Shown: positions 44,559 through 54,383 of the stretch, in pieces
Layout: every line of letters starts with the position of its first letter
How positions within the stretch are numbered: position 1 is the first letter of the stretch
DNA from: UBA1189 sp045654565
GTDB taxonomy: Bacteria; Bacteroidota; Bacteroidia; Bacteroidales; Bacteroidaceae
Length of the DNA stretch: 64,000 nt
Direction: 5' to 3'
Assembly (NCBI GenBank): GCA_045654565.1
Contig: JAZONP010000219.1
Coordinates: 4,224-68,223, forward strand
The notes under the pieces: model-generated
Seen by the model: the letters and a program-made list of their open reading frames with translations, nothing else
Told to the model about the DNA's origin: nothing
Databases searched by the model: none
Translations under genes and position numbers: made by a program

Positions 44559-47500
44559 TTAAAATGAATACTTAACACCCATCAAGAGGTTCATAATTGC
44601 ACTACGGCCGCCATTCAATGCTGCATAGTCTCTATTGAAGAAGGCCAAAGCACGGGGTTCCAACGAGACACCCCAATTTTCATTCAAACGATATTCCACG
44701 GGGATACCCACCGATGCTCCTACCGAAGCCTTAGCAATATGGCTAACCTTTGAAGCCTTCATGCTGAACAAAGGACCTGCAGCAAGCGTCACGTTCAAAC
44801 GACGGTCAGGAGTATAACCAGCAAAGAGCGTGCTGAGGTCAAACATGTAGTCAACACCCAAGTCAACGTGACCGACGCGAGACTTCGTACCATTGGTTAC
44901 CTCGGCATATCCCGCAGAAAGACGAGCGCCTGAATAGGGAGTGAAGTGATACTCACCTGACAAACTGGTATTGATACCCAGCTGAGGCAATCCTGCATAC
45001 ATGTTAGTAAGGAATCGATGACTCAGACCCGCTGCAACACCTACGTTATAGTAGGGTTTGAACTCACCCGGCTGACGTCTGCTCGCGCGGAAGCGATATT
45101 CCGACATACCGAACTCCATACCTGCAGACACTGATACCAAGTGATCATCCAATGTGTAGCGAGGCTCAATGTAGAGTATGTGTTCCTCATCAGTACGCAA
45201 ACGCAACTGAGCGCCCACACTCATACTGCTGTAGAAATGTCTATCCACGTTGTAATACAAGGCATCAATCTTACCACCAGCCTCCCAGCCGAGGAGCAAT
45301 GCTGCGCCGAAGCGACCCGGAGTATAGCTACTACCGAAGGCCAACGGATTAAGCATCATATCTACACGACCACCGATACGTGCCGACTTGAGCAAGAGCT
45401 CACCGCCCTGGAGATTTACCGAATTAAGGTTACTTGCTGCAATCTCAGCACCTACACGAGCGCCCAACAAAGAGTTGAACCAACGACCTACGCCAAGACC
45501 GAGCTGCATACCACCCGTAGAGCCGAAAGCGATACCGTTACCAGCTGCATACTGAAGACCCATAGAATAGTTAACGAAACTACGACGAGTACCATACGTC
45601 TCATCCTGCATCTCCATACGCTGATAGAAACGCTCACCTGGAGTATACTTCACACCGGCCTGGAGGTTCATGATCGCGCTACGACCACCATTCAATGCGG
45701 CATAGTCTCTGTTGAAGAAGGCTTGAGCACGAGGTTCCAATGAAACGCCAAAGTTCTCATTGAAGCGATACTGCACGGGGATACCCACCTGCATACCAAT
45801 CGACGACTTGGCCAAGTGGTCAACCACCACATTACCCTCAGAAGTTCTTGTACTGAACACAGGACCCGCAGCAAGCGCAACATCCAGACGGCGGTCGGGG
45901 GTGTATCCTGCAAAGAGGGTGCTAAGGTCAAACATATAGTCAAAGCCATTGTTAATGTGACCTACGCGTACTGCAGTACCATTGGTCACCTCGGCGTATT
46001 CAACCGCAAAACGAGCACCTGAGTAGGGAGTGAAGTGGTACTCACCTGACACACCGGCACTAACCCCCAATTGAGGCAATCCGGCATACACATTGGTGAG
46101 GAAGCGATGACTTACACCACCGGCAACACCGATGTTATAGTAGGGTTTGAACTCCCCTGGCTGACGTCTGCTTGAACGGAAACGATGCTCTGACATAGCG
46201 TATTCCAAACCTGCGGTCATTGACACCAAGTGGTCGTCAAGAGCATAGCGAGGCTCAATATAGAATGTATGGTTCTCATCGGTGCGCAAGCGCAACTGAG
46301 CAGCTACACTCAAGCTGTTGTAGAAATGTTTGTCGGGACGAGTATAATACAAGGCATCTATCTTGCCTCCAGCCTCCCAACCGAGGAGCAATGCCGTACC
46401 GAAACGACCTGGAGTATAGCTGCGGCTGAATGCCAACGGATTAAGCATCATCTCTACACGACCTCCAAAGCGTGCCGACTTGAGCAAGAGCTCACCACCA
46501 TTGAGATTCACCGAATTAAGGTGACTCGCAGCAAGTTCTGCACCCAAACGAACACCCAAGAGTGAGTTTACCCAACGACCCACACCAAGACCGAGCTGCA
46601 TGCCACCCGTATGACCGAAATCCACTCCCATGCCTGTAGCATACTGAAGTCCTACAGCATAGTTGATAAAGTCGTAACGGGTGTTATGAGAAACGTTCAG
46701 TTTCTCCATATGCTCGTAAAGCTTCTCGCCAGGAGTATAATTCACACCCATCAAGAGATTTACAATGGCGCTACGGCCACCATTCACCAGAGCATAGTCT
46801 CTATTGAAGAAGGCCTGAGCACGGGGTTCCAATGTGATTCCCAAGTTCTCATTCAGACGATACTGAACGGGGATACCCACCTGTGCACCTACAGACGACT
46901 CGGCGAGTTGAGCAACTTCCTTGCTTTCTGAGGCTCTCGTACTGAACACAGGACCCGCAGCGAGTGCAACTCCCAAGCGGCGTTCAGGAGTGTAACCAGC
47001 AAAGAGGGTACTGAGGTCAAACATGTAGTCAAAACCTGTATTAATATGTCCAGTGCGTTTGGTTGTACCCGTGGTCACCTCGGCATACCCTGCCGTGAAG
47101 CGAACACCCGAATAGGGAGTGAAATGATATTCACCAGACAGACCAGCATTTACGCCCAGCTGAGGCATGCCGGCATACATATTGGTGAGGAAACGATGAC
47201 TCACACCACCAGCGAGACCGATGCTATAGTAAGGAGTGAACTCACCCGGCTGGCGTCTGCCTGAACGGAAGCGATACTCTGACATCGCGTATTCCAATCC
47301 AGCCGTCATTGACACCAAGCGATCATCGATAGCATAACGAGGTTCAATATAGAACGCGTGGTTCTCATCGGTGCGCAAGCGCAGCTGAGCTGCCACACTC
47401 AAGCTATTGTAGAAGTGCTTGTAAGGACTGGTATAATACAAGGCATCAATCTTACCACCAGCCTCCCATCCGAGGAGCAATGCTGTACCCAAGCGACCCG

Positions 47501-50500
47501 GAGTATAGTTGCTGCCAAAGGCCAACGGATTAAGCATCATATCCACGCGTCCACCAATACGTGCCGACTTGAGCAAGAGATCATTTCCATTGAGTTCCAC
47601 TGCGTTAAGGTGGCTTGCTGCTATTTCAGCCCCTAAGCGGATACCCAAGAGCGAGTTAAACCAGCGACCCAGACCAAGGCCGAGTTGTACACCACCCGTC
47701 TGGCCAAAATCAATTCCTGTACCAGCTGCATACTGAAGACCTATCGCATAGTTTACAAAGTCATAACGGCTACGATGAGATTGGTTCAGCTCCGACAAAC
47801 GGTTATAAAGTTCCTCATCCGGAGTGTACTTCACACCCAATAGGGCATCGTACTGTAAGAAAGGATACTTGGTACGCTTATTGAACAAGTGTTCGAACGA
47901 GGTCTTCACACGAGGCTCAAACATAATCGCCCAATTGTTATCGATATCATACGATACAGGAGCGGCCACCTGAGCACCCCAGAAGAAATTGCTTGCACTC
48001 TCACTGTATGGTTCACCAAAGGGAACATAGCCCTCACGGAGGACCTTTTCAGACTCAGCCACCTTATAACCCAATGTAGGACCGATTGCCAAAGCCGCAT
48101 TCCATCTACGGTCATTGGTATAACCCTGCATCAAGGTGGTGACATCAAACACATAGTCAAGGCCAAAGTTCATATAATCTACACTATAGTTGTGTAGACT
48201 CGCGGCTCCATCATTTCCACTATACAGCTCACGCTGGTGGTAGTTGGCATAGTTTCCGGTCAAACGCACAGCAGAGTAAGGGCTGAACTTATACTCAGCA
48301 GCAATACCACCGGTATAGTCTGAGATAGGAGCATCAACATACTCCTTACCATTGTATATATAACCAAGACCACCCAACAATGCGAATGAGAAGGCAGGTC
48401 TAAACTCACCAGGCTGATACTTATTGGAATGGAAAGCATATTCCGTAGCACCCAGCTCCATACCAGCAACCAATGAATAGTAGCTGCTCTCTGTTGAGAG
48501 ATTATAGGTGTAGCGTGGCTCAAGGTAGAAGACACGATAGCCATCGTAATTGTAACGAAGCTGAAGACCTCCTGATAGCGCATTGTAGTAGTTATCCAAG
48601 ATGTCTGTTCTGTTACCTCTGAGCATTCTACCATATTCCCAACCCAGGATGAAATTGAGGCCGAACAGTCTATCATAACGATTGGCTACGTAATCGAAGG
48701 GAGCAAGCATCAAATCCAGACGTCCGCTTGCGCTCACCTGACGGTAGTCGTTCAACGGGTCCTCAAATCCAGGTTTCCAGTCATGCGACATCAGATTGAT
48801 CGAAGCTCTTGTAGCAAGACCGGGGTTGAACCAATAGCCTAAACCCGCCTCGATGCGCGGTCCCATATTGCCCAATGTCATAGCGCTCTGTGCGCCTACG
48901 CCCAAGTGAGTAAAGAGATGACCCGGCTGTGCCTTGAACAACGTATCGGTACCCACATAGTAACGATCCTGGAACGAATAGCGCAATCCCAACTGTGCAT
49001 TCAAGATTTTACTTGCACCTTGAGAATGAACCTGGTTAATGTAGTCCTTACCGAAGAAACGGGCACGGGGCTCAAACAAGATATCCCAACGGGGAGCAAT
49101 ACGATACCCAACAGGAATACCCACTTGGAAGCCAAGGTCCTGGTCTATGGCCTTACCATTGTATTCCTCGATTCTTCCCTCGTCAGTAATAAACTTCTCG
49201 CCCACACGACGGCTAAGCACAGGACCAGCAGCCAAGGCCACATCCCATTTCTTGTTTATATCATATCCCTGCAACAATGTTCCCAAATTGAATACATAAT
49301 CGGCAGACACATCTACAAAGCCATATCTTCCTGTAACGCGGGCGGCATCTCTGAATGACAATCGAGAGTAGTCGGCCATAAGGCGTATACCAGAGTAGGG
49401 GGTAATCTGCATATCTCCCGCCAAGCCACCACTATAGTCCATACTGAAGTCGCTTGCATGTTCCTTGGTGATGAACAAATAGTTAACACCACCCAACATC
49501 GACAATGAGATGTGAGGAGCGTGAGGAGAAGGTTGCTTCTTTCTACCCTTGAAACCATTCTCCGTTACCGAATACTCCAAACCCGCAGTCAACGAATAGA
49601 GATAGTCACGGTAGTGGTCTACATAGTCTTGATAGGGCGCAGCATAAGGTACGTTATAGTTGGCCAAAGTCACGCGCGGCTCCAGATAGAGCGATGTCTT
49701 CTCATCATACTTGTAACGGAGCTGCAAACCTGCAGAGAAGCCATCATAATGGGTTCTCAACAACTTAGCAGGATCGATAGCTGTCTTAATCGTCTGACCA
49801 TACTCCCAACCCAACACAGCATAAACGTCAAATAGGGGGTCATCATTTCCTTTAATATAATGATAGGGGCTGAACAGGAAGTCCAAACGTCCATTAGCCA
49901 AGACATTCTTCAGACGGACATCGGATTCCTTTTCGTCATCAGCATCCATGCTGCTCGTTGAAAGGTTACCTGTGGCACGAATGGCAAGACCCGGTCTGAG
50001 CCAATAACCGACACCCAATCTGAGGTGAGGGCCTGCAGAGGCAAAGAAGGGAACTTCGTTCGGACGTCTGTAATATCCCAAGAAGGGTTCAAACTGTGCA
50101 CCGATACCAAAGTCCATAAATGCTCTCCCTTTGTAACCGCTCTTTTGGCGTAACGAGTCTCTGAACTCTTGCGAATGGAACGTATAGGCCAATGACACAT
50201 CAGTACCATACAGCACATCATATTTGCGGAAATTCTCGATACCCGAGAAGTCCACATTATCACTTGCTAATGCCACATAAGGCTCAATGCTCAAAGAAAC
50301 GGCAGGGCTGAGTAGCATGCGTGCTCCTGCACCCACGACAGCCATCGGACCTTTTTCGACCTTATCCAGACGCTTACTATAGAAACCACCGACACCCAAG
50401 CTGGTCACAGCCTCTACCTTGCGGTAGGGATTATACCCACCAAAATAACGAGTCCAGTTGAATGAGTACAGCAACTCAGCCTGGTACTTGTTCATGCGGA

Positions 50501-50909
50501 TCGAACGCGAAGCCTGCTGATAGATTCCTTCAAACACGAGCAAGCGTAACGAGTGCAACTTGTTGATCTCTTTCTCAACAAAAAGTCCATAATTGAGCGC
50601 AGGAACAAAGCCTTGCGATGTGCGCTCGTGAATCTTGTCGACATGCCACACCATACCGATGCTCGTGTTGTCGTAGAACTTCTTATTCAGATAGGGTTCA
50701 CTATCACCATACCTAAACCTCGGTTGAAGAGACAAGGAATCAATTGCATTGAATCCTGGATTCTCTGCCTTAAACTGAGATCCTTCGACACTATTCTCCA
50801 ATACAGCATCTTGCGCCACACCTTGCAAGGGTATAGCACACATACACACACACAGAATCAGCAATTTCAGCACGCCTCTATTTTGTCGTATATACGATTG
50901 GTTTGTCAT
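44559..50909 (-). CDS. Giant outer-membrane protein of about six tandem beta-barrel-like units
   Basis: A 2116-residue exported protein (signal peptide ending PLQGVAQ). It is almost entirely beta-strand repeats. The units run roughly 34-255, 256-655, 656-1045, 1046-1410, 1411-1773 and 1774-2116. Each of the last five opens with a FGxGxQ-type strand and contains GLG.W.NS..G.R, LLGWE.G, FYIEPRY, a PGEFxPYY strand, LTN-like loops, FTPYSG.R, DLSTLFAGYTPDRR and LEPRAQAFFNRDYA. The last three units are near copies of one another at protein and DNA level. Each unit is the size of an OmpA- or DUF3575-type barrel. No known domain outside barrels was seen. It begins at a TAATG overlap with the OmpA-domain gene, so translation is coupled. 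Confidence 0.85.
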   Translation of the reverse strand: MTNQSYIRQNRGVLKLLILCVCMCAIPLQGVAQDAVLENSVEGSQFKAENPGFNAIDSLSLQPRFRYGDSEPYLNKKFYDNTSIGMVWHVDKIHERTSQGFVPALNYGLFVEKEINKLHSLRLLVFEGIYQQASRSIRMNKYQAELLYSFNWTRYFGGYNPYRKVEAVTSLGVGGFYSKRLDKVEKGPMAVVGAGARMLLSPAVSLSIEPYVALASDNVDFSGIENFRKYDVLYGTDVSLAYTFHSQEFRDSLRQKSGYKGRAFMDFGIGAQFEPFLGYYRRPNEVPFFASAGPHLRLGVGYWLRPGLAIRATGNLSTSSMDADDEKESDVRLKNVLANGRLDFLFSPYHYIKGNDDPLFDVYAVLGWEYGQTIKTAIDPAKLLRTHYDGFSAGLQLRYKYDEKTSLYLEPRVTLANYNVPYAAPYQDYVDHYRDYLYSLTAGLEYSVTENGFKGRKKQPSPHAPHISLSMLGGVNYLFITKEHASDFSMDYSGGLAGDMQITPYSGIRLMADYSRLSFRDAARVTGRYGFVDVSADYVFNLGTLLQGYDINKKWDVALAAGPVLSRRVGEKFITDEGRIEEYNGKAIDQDLGFQVGIPVGYRIAPRWDILFEPRARFFGKDYINQVHSQGASKILNAQLGLRYSFQDRYYVGTDTLFKAQPGHLFTHLGVGAQSAMTLGNMGPRIEAGLGYWFNPGLATRASINLMSHDWKPGFEDPLNDYRQVSASGRLDLMLAPFDYVANRYDRLFGLNFILGWEYGRMLRGNRTDILDNYYNALSGGLQLRYNYDGYRVFYLEPRYTYNLSTESSYYSLVAGMELGATEYAFHSNKYQPGEFRPAFSFALLGGLGYIYNGKEYVDAPISDYTGGIAAEYKFSPYSAVRLTGNYANYHQRELYSGNDGAASLHNYSVDYMNFGLDYVFDVTTLMQGYTNDRRWNAALAIGPTLGYKVAESEKVLREGYVPFGEPYSESASNFFWGAQVAAPVSYDIDNNWAIMFEPRVKTSFEHLFNKRTKYPFLQYDALLGVKYTPDEELYNRLSELNQSHRSRYDFVNYAIGLQYAAGTGIDFGQTGGVQLGLGLGRWFNSLLGIRLGAEIAASHLNAVELNGNDLLLKSARIGGRVDMMLNPLAFGSNYTPGRLGTALLLGWEAGGKIDALYYTSPYKHFYNSLSVAAQLRLRTDENHAFYIEPRYAIDDRLVSMTAGLEYAMSEYRFRSGRRQPGEFTPYYSIGLAGGVSHRFLTNMYAGMPQLGVNAGLSGEYHFTPYSGVRFTAGYAEVTTGTTKRTGHINTGFDYMFDLSTLFAGYTPERRLGVALAAGPVFSTRASESKEVAQLAESSVGAQVGIPVQYRLNENLGITLEPRAQAFFNRDYALVNGGRSAIVNLLMGVNYTPGEKLYEHMEKLNVSHNTRYDFINYAVGLQYATGMGVDFGHTGGMQLGLGVGRWVNSLLGVRLGAELAASHLNSVNLNGGELLLKSARFGGRVEMMLNPLAFSRSYTPGRFGTALLLGWEAGGKIDALYYTRPDKHFYNSLSVAAQLRLRTDENHTFYIEPRYALDDHLVSMTAGLEYAMSEHRFRSSRRQPGEFKPYYNIGVAGGVSHRFLTNVYAGLPQLGVSAGVSGEYHFTPYSGARFAVEYAEVTNGTAVRVGHINNGFDYMFDLSTLFAGYTPDRRLDVALAAGPVFSTRTSEGNVVVDHLAKSSIGMQVGIPVQYRFNENFGVSLEPRAQAFFNRDYAALNGGRSAIMNLQAGVKYTPGERFYQRMEMQDETYGTRRSFVNYSMGLQYAAGNGIAFGSTGGMQLGLGVGRWFNSLLGARVGAEIAASNLNSVNLQGGELLLKSARIGGRVDMMLNPLAFGSSYTPGRFGAALLLGWEAGGKIDALYYNVDRHFYSSMSVGAQLRLRTDEEHILYIEPRYTLDDHLVSVSAGMEFGMSEYRFRASRRQPGEFKPYYNVGVAAGLSHRFLTNMYAGLPQLGINTSLSGEYHFTPYSGARLSAGYAEVTNGTKSRVGHVDLGVDYMFDLSTLFAGYTPDRRLNVTLAAGPLFSMKASKVSHIAKASVGASVGIPVEYRLNENWGVSLEPRALAFFNRDYAALNGGRSAIMNLLMGVKYSF
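44580..47765 (-). repeat. Three tandem ~1.08-kb coding repeats in the multi-barrel gene
   Basis: Corresponding positions, such as the stretch encoding KPYYN-(I/V)-G-V-A, lie near 45050, 46132 and 47222, giving a period of about 1.08-1.09 kb. Long stretches are identical in DNA, for example those encoding GGRSAIMNL and YTPGRFG. High identity implies recent duplication or ongoing gene conversion, and a hazard for assembly. Confidence 0.8.
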
Positions 50910-53794
50910 TATTTTCTCTTTCGCATTTCATTAAAGTAAAACATCTCAAACAGCTTCTGCGTCTTCTTAGAAGCTTTCACCTCCTCATCTGCATATCTTG
51001 CCACATTGATAACCGACAAGTAATCAGGGTCGCAAGCTATACATTTCTCTAAATTACGTATTACATCATTTTCATCTTCCGAGGTACGAGCAGCAATCGC
51101 TCTTTCGTACCAATAGTAGGGATGATCAACATTGGTCTCGACAATCCAATAAGGTTCCATCATACCGTCATATGTTCCCTGTTGCTTCCATGTAGCAATC
51201 TGTAAGGAGTCAATTCCGCTAAGTTCAAAATTTTCCCTATCAAAAGTCTTCTTATAAACTTCTGCCTTCATCATCTTCTCCCATGCGGCAAAAGCGGGTA
51301 TGACAATCTTTACACGATTATGAATCAATTGCTGATCATTGTTTGCCACAGGCATCTTGCGAAGATCCAATTTAAAGCATTCCGCAAGATACTCAGCTGC
51401 ATCATCATAGTTAGGAGAAGGACGCAACAATTCAATAATGGCCTTCAAATACCATGCAATGGAAGTCTCTGGCAACTCGTAAAATTGCTCCTCCAAGAGT
51501 TTTTTACGAGCTTCCTCATCATTTTCTCCATCTGCTTGAGCAATATTCATAATGACACTATTAATCAAAGAGACATCAGAGACCTCCGCTCTCGTACGCA
51601 CTGCTCGTTCATCCTCACCGCGGTAGTATCCACGCTTACAATTGGCTAGTGCCAACATCTTACGATAAGTGGGATTAGTTTTACATTCAGGAGCCTCCTC
51701 AATCATATCTGTAAGATGCCCCAATTCCACCATATTTTTCCGATCCGATTGCATAAGAAGCATAATCATCTGCTCTGCAATAATTTCAGGATAATTGGTA
51801 TACTTAATGATTCCAATACGATTGTTATCTGCATCGTGTTTATAAATAGGCTGACGCAAAGGCTCAACATAACGACGGACAATAGTATCCACTCCTGTAT
51901 ACGGAGAAATCTCGGGTTCACTAATCATCGTACGATTAATGAAAGGACGTAAAATGTTAAGGTCAAAGGTATCACGTTCAATATACGACGTCGCCAAAAT
52001 ATTGGCTGCCAAAGCCCAATACCCTTCATTATAAAGAGAATCCCCATCTTCAATATCATCCTTGGTTAAACGAGTATTTACCAAAGCACGTTTAGCAATC
52101 TCCTCCAAACGGGCACGTATCTCAGGTTCCTTACGATCATCCCAATAACATTGAATAAGGTGATAATAGTGCGCACGATTAAATTCGTCGTCACGGCCTG
52201 TATCGAACATTTGTATCAATTCATCTTGATTCAAGGTACGATCCTCCACCTTAGTGTAGGTATAACGCACCGTACGCAACTTCGGCAAGTATATAGGTTT
52301 AATAATAGTGGCATAACTTCCAAGGCGTGCCACAGCTTGTCCCTGACTAACACGGTTACCGGGATATTTAGCGATAATTTCACGCACCTGCTGAGCTATC
52401 GTAATAAGACTATCACGCTCCAAGCTATCAGCGACCACATTCCATCCAAGAACCTCCGATTCACTGGGACGGATAACATCATGCATATGATAGGGAATAA
52501 CAGACTTTAGTTCACGCATCACAAAGTCTGCACGACGACGAGCAAGGTCTTCATTCGACTGAGGATTACCCTCAGGTGAAGAATATCCAAACACCTGCAT
52601 AAATCTCAGTTTTGAGGAACTCTGACGGAAAGCTTCCTGCAACTCACCTCGAGCCTCAGCAAGAATACGGGTATTGGTGGTATCCTTGGGGTTAAGGGTT
52701 GCCTTACCTACCTCAAAGTTAAGCTTCACCTCACCATTCGAGTCCATAGGACGTACCTCCATACGTTCCTCAAAATCCTCCAGATTTACATCCAAATCCT
52801 TCTCAAAACTAAAATCAAGAAATTTGATATAGTTTGTACGCTCACCTTCGTCAATACGAATAGTATCAAGCACATAACGTTCATTATAGTCCTCAACAGC
52901 AATGATTGCACGAGCAGGATATGGATATGATTCATCCGGATTGTGTCCGGTGAGAGTATCAATATAGTGTTTTAGACAAATGGAATCTTTCTTTACATCA
53001 ATACGAGTATGAGTAGTGGCATTGACTATAAAACGTGCCAACTGATCATTAGCATACTTGTCGAAATCCATACGACGAACCTGAGTACAATCATACTCGT
53101 CGTAATCATATACCACGGGATCTGCCCATGCAAACACCTTATTTTCGCCTAAATCGGGACCATCAAGCCAATAAGGTTGAATAATAATACGCGAATTGGT
53201 TCTGCTACGACAAGGATGAGGGAGGCTATCTATTTTTAGGAAGAGTCTGCCATCTTCTTCAACAGTTCTCGTACCGACAAAACCTCCTTTCTTTCTTTTT
53301 CCAAGAACCTCAAGCTCATCTATGGTCAATCCATCCTTAGTCATATCACCTGTCGGAGCCTGCTGTTTCTTTTTGACCACATCAAAAATGAGAGAACTTA
53401 CGTTCTTGGTTATTTTGCGCATTCCTTGTTTCGTATCATAACCTTCATTATGCACTAGCACCATGACATAACCATCAGTTTTAGTACTGATAGAAAAGGA
53501 AACTTCAGGATTCAAATTGGTCAGCTGCACTTTCTTGATACTCATGTAAAGAGAAGAAGGCACACCACCTGCCTTTATCTTGTTTTCTCTAAAATCCTTT
53601 AAAGCTGCATCGGCCTCTGATTTATTATAAAAACTATAGACATAACAAGTAAAGGAACCTCCCCAAACAATGTCGTTAAGAGCCTCATCTGAGAGTTTTA
53701 TCATGCCCTCCACCACACGCTCACCTTGAGCTTGCACAAGGGTGGGGAGTACACCAAAGAGACCTATAAGTAATATCCGTATAATCTTTTTCAT
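50909..53794 (-). CDS. OmpA-domain protein of the fimbria-like operon
   Basis: A 961-residue exported protein. The start at 53794 (MKKIIRILLIGLFGVLPTLVQAQ) gives a proper signal peptide and the operon's usual 17-bp spacing; an upstream ATG at 53812 overlaps the previous stop. After an N-terminal beta region, residues about 355-430 form an OmpA-like peptidoglycan-binding domain (VKLNFEVGKATLNPKD, VFGYSSPEGNPQSNEDLARRRADFV), as in the DUF3868 type proteins of Bacteroides fimbrial loci. The C-terminal 500 residues are helical repeats (ELGHLTDMIEEAPECK, AIAARTSEDENDVIRNLEKC). It probably anchors the assembly to the cell wall. It lies between the small DUF3575 gene and the multi-barrel gene. Confidence 0.8.
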   Translation of the reverse strand: MKKIIRILLIGLFGVLPTLVQAQGERVVEGMIKLSDEALNDIVWGGSFTCYVYSFYNKSEADAALKDFRENKIKAGGVPSSLYMSIKKVQLTNLNPEVSFSISTKTDGYVMVLVHNEGYDTKQGMRKITKNVSSLIFDVVKKKQQAPTGDMTKDGLTIDELEVLGKRKKGGFVGTRTVEEDGRLFLKIDSLPHPCRSRTNSRIIIQPYWLDGPDLGENKVFAWADPVVYDYDEYDCTQVRRMDFDKYANDQLARFIVNATTHTRIDVKKDSICLKHYIDTLTGHNPDESYPYPARAIIAVEDYNERYVLDTIRIDEGERTNYIKFLDFSFEKDLDVNLEDFEERMEVRPMDSNGEVKLNFEVGKATLNPKDTTNTRILAEARGELQEAFRQSSSKLRFMQVFGYSSPEGNPQSNEDLARRRADFVMRELKSVIPYHMHDVIRPSESEVLGWNVVADSLERDSLITIAQQVREIIAKYPGNRVSQGQAVARLGSYATIIKPIYLPKLRTVRYTYTKVEDRTLNQDELIQMFDTGRDDEFNRAHYYHLIQCYWDDRKEPEIRARLEEIAKRALVNTRLTKDDIEDGDSLYNEGYWALAANILATSYIERDTFDLNILRPFINRTMISEPEISPYTGVDTIVRRYVEPLRQPIYKHDADNNRIGIIKYTNYPEIIAEQMIMLLMQSDRKNMVELGHLTDMIEEAPECKTNPTYRKMLALANCKRGYYRGEDERAVRTRAEVSDVSLINSVIMNIAQADGENDEEARKKLLEEQFYELPETSIAWYLKAIIELLRPSPNYDDAAEYLAECFKLDLRKMPVANNDQQLIHNRVKIVIPAFAAWEKMMKAEVYKKTFDRENFELSGIDSLQIATWKQQGTYDGMMEPYWIVETNVDHPYYWYERAIAARTSEDENDVIRNLEKCIACDPDYLSVINVARYADEEVKASKKTQKLFEMFYFNEMRKRK

Positions 53795-53811
53795 AATCGT
53801 GCGTCCTGTCA

Positions 53812-54366
53812 TTATCTAATCACATACACTATGGATACACCCAACTTAATGGGGACCAATGCATATCCGCGTGCATTGAAACGTTCACCATATCCAGAAA
53901 TATCATCCCCCTGACGGAAGAACTTCTCTCTATATCCAACTACACCAAAACTGCCCGAGAGGTCAATATTCCATCGTTGAGTCAGTGTCCAGACATGGCC
54001 AAAGGAGAGACCAAGACCTACCGCATCGCCATGGTGATAGTCTTTCCAGTTGAGTTTATAACCCGTCATGTTGGCTACAACACCCACGTATTGTCTGGTC
54101 AAAGGGCGTCCGTTAAACCAATATCTGAACTCTGGGGTTACACTGGTCATCTGCATCTTTACACCCCAAGGATTACGGTTGAACGCAACCTCAGCACCCA
54201 AGGTGCATTTCTCACCCACAACAAGGTCAACACCCACATTCGGAGTCATCAAGAGATCCTTCAACGCATCAGTTCTCACAGCAACCATCTGAGCTGAAAG
54301 ATCTTGCGTCGAAAGTGCCAACAATGCCACCACACAAGTTAGGAGTCTATAGATGCTTTTCTTCAT
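53812..54366 (-). CDS. DUF3575 outer-membrane barrel protein
   Basis: A 184-residue protein with a signal peptide ending DLSAQ. It matches DUF3575 along its length: VAVRTDALKDLLMTPNVGVDL, LGAEVAFNRNPW, PEFRYWFNGRPLTRQYVG, GLGLSFGHVWTLTQRWNIDL and the closing VPIKLGVSIVYVIR. It forms a small outer-membrane barrel typical of Bacteroides fimbria-like loci. It lies 17 bp below the fimbrillin-like gene. Function within the locus is unknown. Confidence 0.88.
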   Translation of the reverse strand: MKKSIYRLLTCVVALLALSTQDLSAQMVAVRTDALKDLLMTPNVGVDLVVGEKCTLGAEVAFNRNPWGVKMQMTSVTPEFRYWFNGRPLTRQYVGVVANMTGYKLNWKDYHHGDAVGLGLSFGHVWTLTQRWNIDLSGSFGVVGYREKFFRQGDDISGYGERFNARGYALVPIKLGVSIVYVIR

Positions 54367-54383
54367 TATGCTATTGTATACTT

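Noticed and set aside
45141..46931. Several similar plus-strand open frames (about 45141, 46230, 46611)
   Set aside because: They are antisense shadows of the repeated barrel units; their similarity to one another only reflects the coding repeats.
44559..50909. Possible split of the gene into several separate barrel genes
   Set aside because: The frame is continuous over 2116 codons with one signal peptide at the start and no internal signal or stop.
51180..51240. GIDSL motif in the OmpA-domain protein, as a second carrier domain
   Set aside because: The surrounding residues (FELSGIDSLQIATWKQQG) do not match an ACP, unlike the exported protein at 42784-44541.
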